A stretch of DNA of 64,000 bases from Meira nashicola (Eukaryota > Basidiomycota > Exobasidiomycetes > Exobasidiales > Brachybasidiaceae). The DNA lies in NCBI GenBank assembly GCA_001600355.1, contig BCJU01000003.1:1058519-1122518 (forward strand), in the 5' to 3' direction. Below are positions 49,698 through 60,506 of the stretch, piece by piece. The position numbers were made by a program, and so were the translations under genes. Positions within the stretch are counted from its first letter, which is position 1; every line of letters begins with the position of its first letter. Under the pieces are notes generated by a model. It ran no database searches, was not told the DNA's origin, and worked only from the letters and a program-made list of their open reading frames with translations.

Positions 49698-50903
49698 TTA
49701 ATGATCTTTGCGTCCCTTTGAGGGATTATTTCTCTGTGGATTCAAGGGACCGTCTACTAATTCAGCTAATTCGAGAGCATCACGGGCAGCTCTATTGATC
49801 AATTTGAAACGATCTGCTCCAAGATGAACTCCTCCATACCATCGTGTCACAATCACAATTCCATTTTCTACATGGCAAAGATCCAAAAGATGTGCCAATC
49901 GTCCACCTGCAGCCGTTTCACCGTCATCATCGCAATCACGATGAATCAGATTTGCACCTCTTACGGAATCGTTGTTATCTTTTACCTTACAAACCCATGC
50001 ATACATAGTAGGATGAGTGGCACGGGCTATCCGCCTATCTTGAAGTAGATTGGCAAGGATGATCGGAACATCAGCAGGATCATGAAGAGCGGCTGCATGG
50101 CCAACAAATGTACTCTTTCTTTCCGAAATGGCTGGAGAAGTGACCAATTTGACGGCTGCGGATGTGCTTCTTGCTCGATCGAATTGATTCGAATTATCAA
50201 ACGAAAGTTGTCGGATCTGATCTGAAATATCATCATCATCATCATCATTACCCCGCAAATGCTTCTCTTTTTCCTCGTCATATGTTTGTGCCCCTTGTGT
50301 TGTTGGCTTGTGTGCTTGGCGATCTTCGTACCATGATTCGATCAATTCTCTTGCTTTTTCTATTCCATCGAATAATGCCACTTGACCTTTTTCAAACCTT
50401 ACATGCTGTGATTCGGTAATCTGAGATTTTGTTTGAATGAAAATTCGTAATATCCGACCAAACAATTGGTGATCGACTCCGTGTGAGCCTATATATCGAC
50501 TCAAGAGTTGAAGTTGGGGAGATGAATCGGATAAAGGATACCCTGACGGTAGTGTTGCAGAAAGACGAATAGTTATGGATTCCTCGCCATCACCAGCAAA
50601 GTTTGCTACGCCTAAAGGTATTGTGAATGCCAATCGAATAGGTTGTGTTGGCTCCCATTGAACCCCTTTAGCATTTGCAGCTTCATCCGCTGTCTCGTCA
50701 ATCAAAACGGTGCTAATACCGCCACTTTGCGTTCTTTGTACGGTCAATAAGCCTATGCATTCTTCGCTATAAATTGCTTGCAATGCGATCAATTCTTCTG
50801 CTACCTGTTGCGCAGCTTCGGCAGACTGGTTGGACGATCCTTTTGAAGAAGACTCATTCGCAAAACGCTCTAATTGTTCGATCAGAGATTGGATGGCCGT
50901 CAT
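49698..50903 (-). CDS. YIH1: IMPACT/Yih1 homologue, RWD plus ancient UPF0029 domain
   Basis: 401 residues from the ATG at 50903 (MTAIQSLIEQLERF); an upstream extension starts only at a TTG. The RWD domain is at about 25-165 (AEELIALQAIYSEECIG; FTIPLGVANFAG; SGYPLSDSSPQLQLLSRYI). A charged linker with an aspartate run (from a CAT repeat) precedes the conserved IMPACT domain at about 265-385: KSTFVGHAA, VCKVKDNNDSVRGANLIHRD, DDDGETAAGGRLAHLL, VTRWYGGVHLGADRFKLINR. Yih1/IMPACT binds Gcn1 through the RWD and limits Gcn2 activation under amino-acid starvation. Both halves are complete. Confidence 0.95.
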   Translation of the reverse strand: MTAIQSLIEQLERFANESSSKGSSNQSAEAAQQVAEELIALQAIYSEECIGLLTVQRTQSGGISTVLIDETADEAANAKGVQWEPTQPIRLAFTIPLGVANFAGDGEESITIRLSATLPSGYPLSDSSPQLQLLSRYIGSHGVDHQLFGRILRIFIQTKSQITESQHVRFEKGQVALFDGIEKARELIESWYEDRQAHKPTTQGAQTYDEEKEKHLRGNDDDDDDISDQIRQLSFDNSNQFDRARSTSAAVKLVTSPAISERKSTFVGHAAALHDPADVPIILANLLQDRRIARATHPTMYAWVCKVKDNNDSVRGANLIHRDCDDDGETAAGGRLAHLLDLCHVENGIVIVTRWYGGVHLGADRFKLINRAARDALELAELVDGPLNPQRNNPSKGRKDH

Positions 50904-51702
50904 TGTTCTTTTGACTTTCTCCTGCACAAATGAGCTTTTTATCTCAAATACATTGCGTATCTGATTTCCATTATTTATCCTCAAGAGAAGAAGAATATCG
51001 ATAGGGAGGAGGTTACGCTAGTGTATGTACGTACTCTTTTTTATCTCGTTGAGCCAGGCTCTATCCGTTATTAAATAAGCACACGAAGCTCCGTGAACGT
51101 AAAGGAGAAAAAGTTACTAAAAATTACCCTGGAGAAAGTAATAAAAATAAAAGAACAACACTTGTGCGACGCGCCTTGCCACGCCGGGAGCCCGGATTCA
51201 CTCCTTTGTTCCACTTACCAACCCAAGTATTTATTTAATAAAGGACCTGCAGCTAAATTTTAACTTTGTGCGTACGCTAGATGCATTGCGTTTTTGAGTG
51301 GAACAACACTCGCATATTTATGTTGGGCGTATTATTATTATTTGAGGAAATAAGCAAAGAAATGTGACGGACGTGCTCTCTTTCTCTTTCATCACCATCT
51401 CTCGGCACTTCATCTTTTTGATCTTTTGTCAGAATAGAGAAAGACTTATTGCGCCGGTTGTAATAAGTAGGCCATTTAGACTGATTTACGGCATCGCAAC
51501 TCCGAAAAAAACAGCAAAAAGAATGGAATAAGGACTTTCAAGGTACTCTCTCCTACAAACAAAAACATTCCAACCTTCTCTTCTTTGCATGTTTTTCTTG
51601 TCGGCATTCGTATGCGCATCAGTAATGTCAGTGGCCTGAGGATAGATAGGCTGTAAGAATCAGACGCAAACAGATACATCGAATCGTAAAACATCAGCGA
51701 CA
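50904..51702. promoter_or_regulatory. Divergent intergenic region IMPACT / VPS9 gene
   Basis: 799 bp between head-to-head starts. The dispersed repeat copy 2 sits at 51035-51091. GC-rich 51170-51200 (GCCACGCCGGGAGCCCGG) contrasts with the AT-rich surroundings. No RNA gene recognised. Confidence 0.45.
51035..51091. repeat. Dispersed repeat copy 2 (57 bp)
   Basis: It matches copy 1 at 22919-22980 over its whole length, with one substitution (GTTATT for GCTATT) and a 5 bp deletion in the ATTAA region. It carries the same GAGCCAGGCTC palindrome. It lies 132 bp upstream of the IMPACT start. Confidence 0.9.
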
Positions 51703-54700
51703 ATGGCGAGCGCACTGCAGAAACTCTTCCGAAAGCGGCTTGCACGTCAGCAGCAACAAAATGATCAGAGCAAATCGGAAGATCGTTCAAGTAAAGGCAA
51801 GAACAGCGAAAGTGGGCAGACGATAAGTGGTCCTCCTTCAGGTAGGCTACCGCCATCTTTCACAGTCAGCGACTTTCACTCTCCCTCGTCTTCAAGCCTT
51901 CATCGGTTTTCAGCTTCTACATCCTCATCTGTGCATACAACCATCTCTCAGCCCATCCATCGGCCTCAAGCATACTCAAATGACCGAGGATACAGCTTTG
52001 ATGCATTCGAAACAGATGATCATGTTATCGGAAGAGAAAGACTGCGGTCTAGTAGCATGGGAGCATCTGTCATGCTACGTGATAAGTCAACCGGCAGCAG
52101 ATCATGGCGTGATTCGATTCTTTCTGATGGCCACGGAGCAGCGACCGTAGATCAGTTTGGTACTCTGATACCTGACGAAGCAGGATCTACGCAGAATTCC
52201 TCGCATCAAGGTCATAAAGAAGAAGAAGACGAGGAAGACTTGGAGCATAACGCGATCTATACCGCCTTATTGAATCGAATGGGCCATACTTCAAAGTGGG
52301 CAAGCGCAAAAGTCTTGTTGATCCCTAGCAATGCTATCCTTCGTACGTCCAATTTAACAGAAGAGGAATTACGAAGCGATGCATATATCTCGCTTCACGC
52401 TCTCATTGCGTCAAGCTTGTTCAAAGATCAATTTGAATCTCTCAAATTTCCGGTACCTCAATTGGATGTGTCTGAAGATCCATGGAGTAGAATCAGTCTC
52501 ACATCAACTTTCCAGCTTGAATCGCATTCTGTGCATGTTATACTTACACGTGCGGCCAGTTCTGAGTCAAAGAATCAAAAACATCTGAAGCGATCGCTGA
52601 AGGTGATAAGTGAGACAAATGTGTACCACACTGTGCACTTGCCAAATAATTTTCAAGATTCGCTTCCTCACAAAAACAGAATACGACTGCGCGTGCTGAT
52701 CGTCGACGGAATAGTCGTTCCGACTTCTCTCGTTACAAGGAAAAGTGTGAGACCCCCTACTTCATCTGCCACTAGCGCAAGAACGACTACATTCAAGATG
52801 GACGAAGACAGAGGCAGTTCAGTAACATTCCCGACAAAAGACTCAAGGGCGGACACTGTGATCGAAGAAGGAAAAAAGAATGATACTTGCCTCATCCCTT
52901 TATCACGGCAATTTTTGTCAGACTATGCTTTTTTGTTGGACCCCCCTGTGGGTGCGGGTCCTTTGCGAGGCCCTCTAAAGTGCGCATTGGATGCCCTTGA
53001 ACGGGCTTCAGGTGAATTTGCAAACGCTTATGTTTATGTGCCAGGGTATGATTCTTACAACGTTTCTCGCATTCGAAGAGGAATATTGGCACGTTCTTGG
53101 CATGCATTTGAGCAAGCTAGAAAAGCAAACGGAGATGGCGAACGTGGCCGGGAGGGTGATCTCGATCTTACCACATGGTTAGGCAACGATGGAAGAGCAC
53201 GTCTTCTATTACTTTTGGAAAATGTGGTGATGGGGTATTGTCATTCAAAGGTATACGGTTCAATTTGTAGCATTCGACATGGTGCAGATGAAGCTTTTGA
53301 TTCAATCATTGCTACATATCACGATTATGGAATTTCTTTAAGAGATCTAGGCATTACACGAAAAGGCATCAAGCTGGAGTCATATGATTTGAATCTAGCA
53401 GAAGCGATTCTAGGCTGTTTAGGAGACGCTGATGAAGACATGGAGTATATTATGATGGACAAAAATATTACCAAAATTAAGCAAATGGCCGATACCGGGA
53501 GACTACCGAGTCAAGCCGACCTATTTGACAACAGCAATTTCCACTCAACGCAAAGAACAAGGTGTCGAATACGTACACCTCTAGATACACTTGAAGTATT
53601 GCATGCGACATTGGTGGAGATCAATCTAGCAGCAGTCCAGTCTAGCCGCAGGCAAAATGGAGGTCAAGATTTACCCTCTACCACATTAGGAGCTGATGAC
53701 CTTTTGCCAATACTTGCCTACGTTCTGATTAGAGTTGCGCCACGAAAGCTGACAAGTCTTTTATACTATGTCCGTCTTTTCGGTATCAGTGATGTTACGC
53801 TCTCGAAACATAATTGGACATTGACAACCTTTGAAGCTGTAGTGAAATACCTTGCGGATGATCCTCTTGATTTGAGTCATGGAAGCGATTCCTTGCACAT
53901 GCAAAGAGTTCAACAGGCTCCTTCGATCCGCAGTGCGCGTTCTTCGTTGCGATCTCCAACCACTAGTATTGCTAGCGGGTCTAATATCGGAAGAATGGAA
54001 CGAACAACCAGTCAGCAAGGGTCAGCACATGAACGATCGCGAAGATCCTCTTTGCCAACTTCTGCCATGATGAGTATACAATTGTCACGACAAAGTTCGG
54101 AAAGCAATGCAAGGCAAATGAAAGACTATCTGAGCGGTAAGGCATTCTCATCTGCCAGTTCTGTCATTTCACATGATGGCGGAACAATGTCTGCAGACGA
54201 AGGTGATACAACAGTACAAGCTTTCAAAATGCCAGGACAGCCAGCCAGTGCTCAATCAGAGCAATCAGGCCAACGCGCAAGACGGCCAACAATGGCCATT
54301 CGACAAAATTTCGGAGACATGGACGCATTGTCAGAAAAGGCGAAATCATATTCAACAGATGGGAATAGTATGCATAGAAGAACATTATCGGCTTCTAGCG
54401 ATCTAGTCATCCGTCCTCAAATTGTGATGCGTGCATCTCACAGAGCTCGAGAATCAAAAAGCATAATCATGGACCGCCCATTGTCGCCGCAAGAAGGATA
54501 TAATAGTAGTAGAGGTGCATCTCCAGATCTTTTACCACATGCCTCGCAGCTGGATCATCGTCGAAGAAGCATAGACTCATGGACCTCCTTGAGCTTCTTG
54601 CAGGGGAATATGAGCCGTCCAGAAATGAGTCGTCATCCTAGCACGGCCGCGATAACAGAAGAAGAACGCCATATTGAGCCGAGAACGGATAAAGGCGAAG

Positions 54701-55776
54701 AGGTTATGATTGCAGGTTCACCCGATCCAACAGGAGCAAACGTTCAGAGCATTACTTCGATCGAGCGCAATCGTTCAACGAGCTGGCTACCGACTTGGAC
54801 CAGTGAATGGGGCTTGTCAAGTAGGCGTCCTTCACTTGATCCCAGTCATCAGTCACATATTGAATCTCAAGAGGACAGTAAAATCAGCCAATTCTCTGGT
54901 CATACTTCTGTTGCAAGTCAAGAACATTCACACGGTCATCAGGTCGATATTTCCGATAACTCTATCATAGTTCGACGCTCTGAGTCAAATCAAAGTGTAC
55001 CTGCATTAGGTTTTCCCAGTCTTGATTCTATGCCATCCCTCGAGCCGCACGAAGGAAACGCAACATCCTTAGAAAACGATGATGCAACTATGGGAAGTAG
55101 TCCACGTGATCGCAACAGTATCATGTCTTCTCCTTCATCTATATTTTCTGGAGCAAGTACTTCGATTCATCAATATCAAGATCAAGCCACGATAAAAGGA
55201 TCACGCGGATCATGGTATATGAATGATCTTCTCTCGTCATCATCTTTAGGCAAGAATAGTGCGATAAGTTCTGTACACTTGACCAGTCCATCATCAAAGA
55301 ACGAGAGACGAAGAGGAAAAACACGATCTAGATTGTTGTCCACATCTACACCAACAGATCCTTTGCCTCCTGCATTGACGACATCAGATGTTGCACATGC
55401 ATTGCCAAACCTATTTTCTTCTCAAGCGCGAATCTCTTCACCTGATGAGATTCAAAGACGATCTACAAATCAAATCAACAAGAGGCCAAGGCCATCCTCT
55501 ATTACTTCTGCGGATACAATACCTTCGGTAACTTTGTCTCCTCCCCTTCTTGATATTAGGAGTAAAAGTTCCGATCATCAAGACGTTTCTACACTTCAAG
55601 GCTTCTCTCGTAAATCTTTGACATCTCATGAACCCATGTCGCACATGGGCACATCAAGAGGTATTTCGTCTGTTCCAGCTTATAACAGTCCACAGATGCA
55701 ATTCATCAAATTGGACATCCCTTCTCCTGTTGATGAGCGTACAGATCCAATCATGACAACGTCAAATCTATCATGA
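51703..55776 (+). CDS. VPS9-domain protein, probable Rab5-family GEF
   Basis: 1357 residues. A Gln/Ser-rich N-terminus (residues 1-170) precedes a helical bundle region (about 190-600). The VPS9 domain is near 620-745: TPLDTLEVLHATLVEINLAA, ADDLLPILAYVLIRVAPRKL, LYYVRLFG and LTTFEAVVKYLADD, which includes the Asp and Tyr/Thr positions typical of active exchange domains. The remaining 600 residues are Ser/Pro/Arg-rich and disordered. The family activates Rab5/Vps21-type GTPases on endosomes; yeast relatives are Vps9 and Muk1. No CUE domain is visible at the C-terminus, so Muk1-like is likelier than Vps9. ATG start; converges with AlaRS, 236 bp. Confidence 0.87.
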   Translation: MASALQKLFRKRLARQQQQNDQSKSEDRSSKGKNSESGQTISGPPSGRLPPSFTVSDFHSPSSSSLHRFSASTSSSVHTTISQPIHRPQAYSNDRGYSFDAFETDDHVIGRERLRSSSMGASVMLRDKSTGSRSWRDSILSDGHGAATVDQFGTLIPDEAGSTQNSSHQGHKEEEDEEDLEHNAIYTALLNRMGHTSKWASAKVLLIPSNAILRTSNLTEEELRSDAYISLHALIASSLFKDQFESLKFPVPQLDVSEDPWSRISLTSTFQLESHSVHVILTRAASSESKNQKHLKRSLKVISETNVYHTVHLPNNFQDSLPHKNRIRLRVLIVDGIVVPTSLVTRKSVRPPTSSATSARTTTFKMDEDRGSSVTFPTKDSRADTVIEEGKKNDTCLIPLSRQFLSDYAFLLDPPVGAGPLRGPLKCALDALERASGEFANAYVYVPGYDSYNVSRIRRGILARSWHAFEQARKANGDGERGREGDLDLTTWLGNDGRARLLLLLENVVMGYCHSKVYGSICSIRHGADEAFDSIIATYHDYGISLRDLGITRKGIKLESYDLNLAEAILGCLGDADEDMEYIMMDKNITKIKQMADTGRLPSQADLFDNSNFHSTQRTRCRIRTPLDTLEVLHATLVEINLAAVQSSRRQNGGQDLPSTTLGADDLLPILAYVLIRVAPRKLTSLLYYVRLFGISDVTLSKHNWTLTTFEAVVKYLADDPLDLSHGSDSLHMQRVQQAPSIRSARSSLRSPTTSIASGSNIGRMERTTSQQGSAHERSRRSSLPTSAMMSIQLSRQSSESNARQMKDYLSGKAFSSASSVISHDGGTMSADEGDTTVQAFKMPGQPASAQSEQSGQRARRPTMAIRQNFGDMDALSEKAKSYSTDGNSMHRRTLSASSDLVIRPQIVMRASHRARESKSIIMDRPLSPQEGYNSSRGASPDLLPHASQLDHRRRSIDSWTSLSFLQGNMSRPEMSRHPSTAAITEEERHIEPRTDKGEEVMIAGSPDPTGANVQSITSIERNRSTSWLPTWTSEWGLSSRRPSLDPSHQSHIESQEDSKISQFSGHTSVASQEHSHGHQVDISDNSIIVRRSESNQSVPALGFPSLDSMPSLEPHEGNATSLENDDATMGSSPRDRNSIMSSPSSIFSGASTSIHQYQDQATIKGSRGSWYMNDLLSSSSLGKNSAISSVHLTSPSSKNERRRGKTRSRLLSTSTPTDPLPPALTTSDVAHALPNLFSSQARISSPDEIQRRSTNQINKRPRPSSITSADTIPSVTLSPPLLDIRSKSSDHQDVSTLQGFSRKSLTSHEPMSHMGTSRGISSVPAYNSPQMQFIKLDIPSPVDERTDPIMTTSNLS

Positions 55777-56012
55777 CCATTACGATCAAATATACCCAAA
55801 CTATACGCGAAAAGACTTGCTGGTTCAAGATTTTCAATACTTTCTCGTAGTAACACCAACGACATCTCTCTGACTTAATTAAAATTTACACATACACCAC
55901 TTCTTTCAGACCAAAAAGATTTCTGTAATAGTTTATTTATATAGCACAATCGAGAACGCAATTATGATTTGTTATAAGACAAGCGGCTTTGTATGACTGA
56001 TCAATTAGACCC

Positions 56013-59000
56013 TCATGCGGCATCCAATTTTGCTCCTTGACCTGGTAGAGAAGAGCGGAAAGTGCGTTCGGTGTAGAATCTCTTTGCAGCTCTTACTGCA
56101 TCGTCAACAGCTGAACCACAATCCGAACCAACACCTTGAGCACCTTCAGGCTTACCACCACTCTTTCCACCAATGATGGGAAGAATTGTTTCAGACCATT
56201 GACGACCGTCTAAACCTTTTTCGATATCTTGTTTTGGAACAAAATTGATATGAACAACTTTTCCACGTGGATTGACACCGTCTGCAGTCTTTCCTGCAGC
56301 TTCATCAACGGCAGCAGAGAATAGGTAACCAGCTTTGTTGAGCTTTTTGAGCAAAGCAAATCCGGCTTGTAAAGCTTTGTTGTTAGCTCCGATGTCGAAT
56401 TGATGAACAAAGACTGTCTCTTCAGCATTTTTCTCGAAATACTGAGTAATGGCATCAGTGACAACCTTTGTTTGTTCAGCCAAGCGTGCTTTGGACTTAG
56501 CATCATGAGCTTTTCGGACCTTTTGATAAGCTTCGTTCAACTCTGCTTTGTGAACAATACTGATTACAGCTTGTGAGAGTTCAACGCTGTACTGTTTGAT
56601 ACCTGCTTCCTTGGCGTCAAAGTTTTCCTCTTTTTCCAAAGCCTCCAAACGTTTCTTGAAATCACTTGCATCTTGTGTTGCTTGACGAGCTTCATCACCT
56701 GTAACGGCAGTAATACGTCTGATACCCTTTGCGATACCGTTTTCTTCCAAGATGACGATTGATTTGATATCTCCAGTCTTTGCCACATGTGTACCTCCAC
56801 AGAATTCAATACTTGTCGTTCTCCAGCGCGGGTTTTCGATATCCTTTTCGATGTCCTCAACGCTGTATTGTAAGCTCACAACACGCACTGGGTCAGGGTA
56901 TTTTTCTCCGAAAACGGCTCGAACGCCTGGAATCTTGTGTGCTTCTTCTAGCGTGACCTCACGGGAATAGACAGCAACATTCTTCTCAACCCATTCGTTG
57001 CAAATCTTTTCAATCTTGTCCATATCAGGTACAGCAATACCAGCTTTGTTACTGAAATCGAAACGTAGCTTTGTAGGGGCTACGAGCGAACCACGTTGAT
57101 CGATATGATCACCTACGATTTCACGTAAAGCAAAGTTGAGGATGTGAGTACCCGTGTGATTGTTGCGGATCGGCCAGCGGCGAGATTCATCGTATCCGGC
57201 AACTACAATATCGCCCACCTTCAGTTGACCGTATTTGAAAAAACCAGCATGTAAGACATATCCTGAGTAGCTTTGAGTATCTTCGACAGCAAATTCTGCT
57301 TGTCCATCAATGATAATGCTTCCTGTATCGCCTTGTTGACCACCGGATTCAGCATAGAAGGAAGTTTTGTCTAAGATGATACCAAGAGGCTTGCTGCTAT
57401 CAACATTTTGTGATTCAGACGAATCGAAGAAGCCTCCGTTTTGGTAAATTGCCAAAATTTTTGCTTGCACATTTTCTCTACCATATTTTGCATTATCATC
57501 AGTCTTGGGCAATTTGACTTCCTTCTCTAAGTGACCGAGATCGTGAACGTCTAATTTAGGCATAACACTTCCTTCTTTCTTGTTTTGCGCTTTGCTTGCT
57601 TCGAGACTTGCCAATCTTGCTTTCTCAAAATCCGCCTCATTAATTTGCAGTCCTTGTTCTTCGGCCATGATATGAGTCAAATCAACTGGGAAACCAAAGG
57701 TATCGTATAGGCGCCAAATATCCGTACCGCTCAATTCTTTGCGATTTTCAGCTTTTGCTTTGGCGGCGTATTGCTCAAACAATTTCTCACCTCGATCAAG
57801 AGTTCTAGCGAAAGAAGCTTCCTCTTCGTCTAGGATTTGTTTGATATCATCAACCTTCTTGTGCAATTCAGGGAAAAAGGTACCCAATTGCTCCACAAGG
57901 GTGGGAAGTAAATCACTGAAAAAGTGTCCAATTGGGACTTGGAAATATTTGCGGACGTAACGTGTACCTCTTCTTAGAATTCTACGTAAAACATATCCTC
58001 TTCCATCTCTGTCCGGCACACCACCATCGCTCATTGCGAAAGCCAACGTCCGGATGTGATCGGCAACAACACGGTAAGCAGTATCTATTCCATCTACATC
58101 TTCTTTTCCGAGCTTGCCTGCATACGGTCTTGCTTTTGTCAATTCTTGAATTTTGCTAAACAAGGGAAGGAACACATCAGTGTCGTAGTTTGATCGTTTG
58201 TCTTGCAATACAGACACCAAACGTTCAAAGCCCATACCGGTATCGATGTGCTTTGCGGGCAAAGACCTCAAAGAAGAGTCTGGCTCACGATTGTAGGCCA
58301 TAAAGACGTTGTTCCAAATTTCAAGCACGTCTGGGTCATCCTGATTGACGAGATGTGCTGCATTACGTCCACCAATACGATCGTAGTGAATTTCACTGCA
58401 AGGTCCGCAAGGTCCAGTTGCGCCCATCTCCCAGAAATTGTCTTTTGCGTCACCTGTGAGGATATTTTCGGGCAAAGCTCCAACAGAGAGCCACAAATCG
58501 CGAGCTTCTGTGTCAGGTTCTAAGCCATTCTTTGGGTCACCTTCAAAGTAGGTGACGTATAGTCGATCGGCCGGTAAACCATACACCTTTGTGAGCAATT
58601 CCCAAGACATTTGAATTGCATCTTTCTTGAAATAATCACCAAAACTCCAATTTCCCAACATTTCAAAGAATGTGTGATGGTATGTATCTTTTCCTACATC
58701 ATCCAAATCGTTATGTTTACCACCTGCTCGAATACATTTTTGACTGTTCACAGCACGTTTCAACTGACCCAAAGGAGAATCTGCAGGAGCTAGTCCAAGG
58801 AAGATTGCTTTGTATTGATTCATACCTGCGTTGGCAAAAAGAAGTGTTGGATCGTCATAAGGAATTGTTGAGCTACTTGGAACGAATGTATGCTGCCTTT
58901 CTTTGAAGTAATTTACGAATGTTTCACGAACCTTGTTTGCTGGCCAATCGCCAAATTGCGATTTTGTCGATGAAACATCTGGCACTGAGGTAGTTGACAT

Positions 59001-59219
59001 TTTCAAAGAGGTCGTAAATAAGCGAGCTGATCTATTTTCAGGAATTGTTGATCTCTGATTCGATAAAATATGTGAAAGTCCAATCGGAGAAGAATTGAAC
59101 GATCGGACACAAGGCTTTGCACTAAAGGCTATCGGAGCGATACGATGATGTGCAAGCTGAAAAGTGTTCGAAACTCCAACGCTGGCAAATCGTAAAAATC
59201 TCCCTGATTGAATCAGCAT
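56013..59219 (-). CDS. ALA1: Alanyl-tRNA synthetase, long mitochondrial and short cytosolic starts
   Basis: 1068 residues from the ATG at 59219, or 995 from the in-frame ATG at 59000 ([14 protein letters not shown]). The extra 73 residues are basic, Ser/Arg-rich and acid-poor, as in a mitochondrial presequence. The class II aminoacylation domain follows ([53 protein letters not shown]). The editing domain has the zinc motif in [14 protein letters not shown] and [15 protein letters not shown]. The C-Ala domain is at the end. All motifs are present. Fungi commonly make both mitochondrial and cytosolic AlaRS from one gene. Both starts are annotated here as alternatives; the longer is given. Confidence 0.96.
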   Translation of the reverse strand: MLIQSGRFLRFASVGVSNTFQLAHHRIAPIAFSAKPCVRSFNSSPIGLSHILSNQRSTIPENRSARLFTTSLKMSTTSVPDVSSTKSQFGDWPANKVRETFVNYFKERQHTFVPSSSTIPYDDPTLLFANAGMNQYKAIFLGLAPADSPLGQLKRAVNSQKCIRAGGKHNDLDDVGKDTYHHTFFEMLGNWSFGDYFKKDAIQMSWELLTKVYGLPADRLYVTYFEGDPKNGLEPDTEARDLWLSVGALPENILTGDAKDNFWEMGATGPCGPCSEIHYDRIGGRNAAHLVNQDDPDVLEIWNNVFMAYNREPDSSLRSLPAKHIDTGMGFERLVSVLQDKRSNYDTDVFLPLFSKIQELTKARPYAGKLGKEDVDGIDTAYRVVADHIRTLAFAMSDGGVPDRDGRGYVLRRILRRGTRYVRKYFQVPIGHFFSDLLPTLVEQLGTFFPELHKKVDDIKQILDEEEASFARTLDRGEKLFEQYAAKAKAENRKELSGTDIWRLYDTFGFPVDLTHIMAEEQGLQINEADFEKARLASLEASKAQNKKEGSVMPKLDVHDLGHLEKEVKLPKTDDNAKYGRENVQAKILAIYQNGGFFDSSESQNVDSSKPLGIILDKTSFYAESGGQQGDTGSIIIDGQAEFAVEDTQSYSGYVLHAGFFKYGQLKVGDIVVAGYDESRRWPIRNNHTGTHILNFALREIVGDHIDQRGSLVAPTKLRFDFSNKAGIAVPDMDKIEKICNEWVEKNVAVYSREVTLEEAHKIPGVRAVFGEKYPDPVRVVSLQYSVEDIEKDIENPRWRTTSIEFCGGTHVAKTGDIKSIVILEENGIAKGIRRITAVTGDEARQATQDASDFKKRLEALEKEENFDAKEAGIKQYSVELSQAVISIVHKAELNEAYQKVRKAHDAKSKARLAEQTKVVTDAITQYFEKNAEETVFVHQFDIGANNKALQAGFALLKKLNKAGYLFSAAVDEAAGKTADGVNPRGKVVHINFVPKQDIEKGLDGRQWSETILPIIGGKSGGKPEGAQGVGSDCGSAVDDAVRAAKRFYTERTFRSSLPGQGAKLDAA

Positions 59220-59540
59220 ACAATATTGCAAAAATCGCAAATTAAGGAGTTGATGTGAAAGAAGAAGTTGATTGCATTTCGATTCAAAAATGTCATTTTT
59301 TGCCTGTGCGTTCTTCCCTGCAGATAGTTCACGTGAGTGTAAATAAACCTCAGCGATAAACCAACACTTTCAGCACCGTTTGTACATAGAATCTGTAACA
59401 CAGGCGCGTATGCACAATTATTGTTGGTTTATATAGACTGTGTGTATTTCTATACGAAGAAGCCGAGGTGATATCTCCACACCATCCATCCATCCATGCT
59501 ATCATCAGCTTGAGGAAAATAATACAAATCTTCCACAAAT
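59220..59540. promoter_or_regulatory. Divergent promoter AlaRS / Sft2
   Basis: 321 bp between head-to-head starts. It includes a CATC tetranucleotide run at about 59482-59498. No RNA gene recognised. Confidence 0.4.
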
Positions 59541-60173
59541 ATGTCTGCCGATCCAGCTGAAGCAAGTTTCAGATCACAATTATCTGGTTTTCGATGGGCA
59601 CAAGGAAGAACGGATGATTCACGCGGATCGAATGGTACATCCACAGGAGGACCGGCAAGTTATCTTTCCACTTTAGGAAGCAGTATAAGCGGATATGTAC
59701 CTCTACGAAGCAATGAAAGAACAAATGAAGAAGAGGCATATTTAAGTTTAAGCAGATGGGAACGTTTTCTTGGTTTTCTTGCATGTTTAGGTGGATCAGC
59801 AATCTGTTTCTTCTTTTCCTTCCTCTTTCTTGCTCCGCCAATCGTTCGACCAAGAAAATTTGCTTTGGCTTTCTCTCTAGGAAGTTTATTGTTCATGGTC
59901 GGTTTTAGTATTCTTTCAGGTCCTATTGCACATCTCAAACATATCCTATCAAAGGAACGTCTACCGTTTTCTGTCGCCTATTTTGGTTCTCTCGCTTTAA
60001 CAATGTATTTCGCTTTAGGACCAAGGTGGACTTTACCGGCTCTGATTGCAGCAATCATTCAAATTTGTGCAATCCTTGCTTATGTCGCAGCTTATTTCCC
60101 AGGCGGTATCACAACTCTGCGTTATGGTGGCAGTATGATCTTACGTGGAGGTGCGTCATTACTACCGATTTAA
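59541..60173 (+). CDS. SFT2: Sft2-type Golgi/endosome traffic protein
   Basis: 210 residues with a hydrophilic cytosolic N-terminus of about 75 and then four hydrophobic segments: LGFLACLGGSAICFFFSFLF (after SRWERF), FALAFSLGSLLFMVGFSIL, the segment around VAYFGSLALTMYFALG, and LPALIAAIIQICAILAYVAA. The SRWERFLGFL and PFSVAYFGSLALTMYFAL segments match the Got1/Sft2 family. It helps vesicle fusion at the late Golgi with syntaxins. Complete and of usual size. ATG start. Its 3' end converges with the coiled-coil gene over 333 bp. Confidence 0.94.
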   Translation: MSADPAEASFRSQLSGFRWAQGRTDDSRGSNGTSTGGPASYLSTLGSSISGYVPLRSNERTNEEEAYLSLSRWERFLGFLACLGGSAICFFFSFLFLAPPIVRPRKFALAFSLGSLLFMVGFSILSGPIAHLKHILSKERLPFSVAYFGSLALTMYFALGPRWTLPALIAAIIQICAILAYVAAYFPGGITTLRYGGSMILRGGASLLPI

Positions 60174-60506
60174 GATCGGATTATGATTTCGAACATTTTT
60201 TGTACACTACTTTTGACTTTACATATCGCAATTCATCCATGCCAAGGAATATTCTTCTATTGAGTTTCCTTCATTCGCTTCCATTATTATTAGCTTAAAA
60301 TTTAAAAAAAGTCTAATCTCATTCTCCACTTCTGCAGTGAATATTTGTGGCAAATAATGTGTTGTATATGTGATAAAAGATATATATGCAGAACTCTAAG
60401 GGGAATAAATGCGAAAAATGTGGATATGTACAATGCTAGTGTTCTTGAGTTTAATAATTTTATTTAAGTTTTTGTTTTAATTTTATGTCAGTGAAACCTT
60501 TTTTTA
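60174..60506. other. Convergent 3' intergenic region, AT-rich
   Basis: 333 bp between two stop codons, AT-rich, with T- and A-runs that fit poly(A) signals in both directions. No gene seen. Confidence 0.4.
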
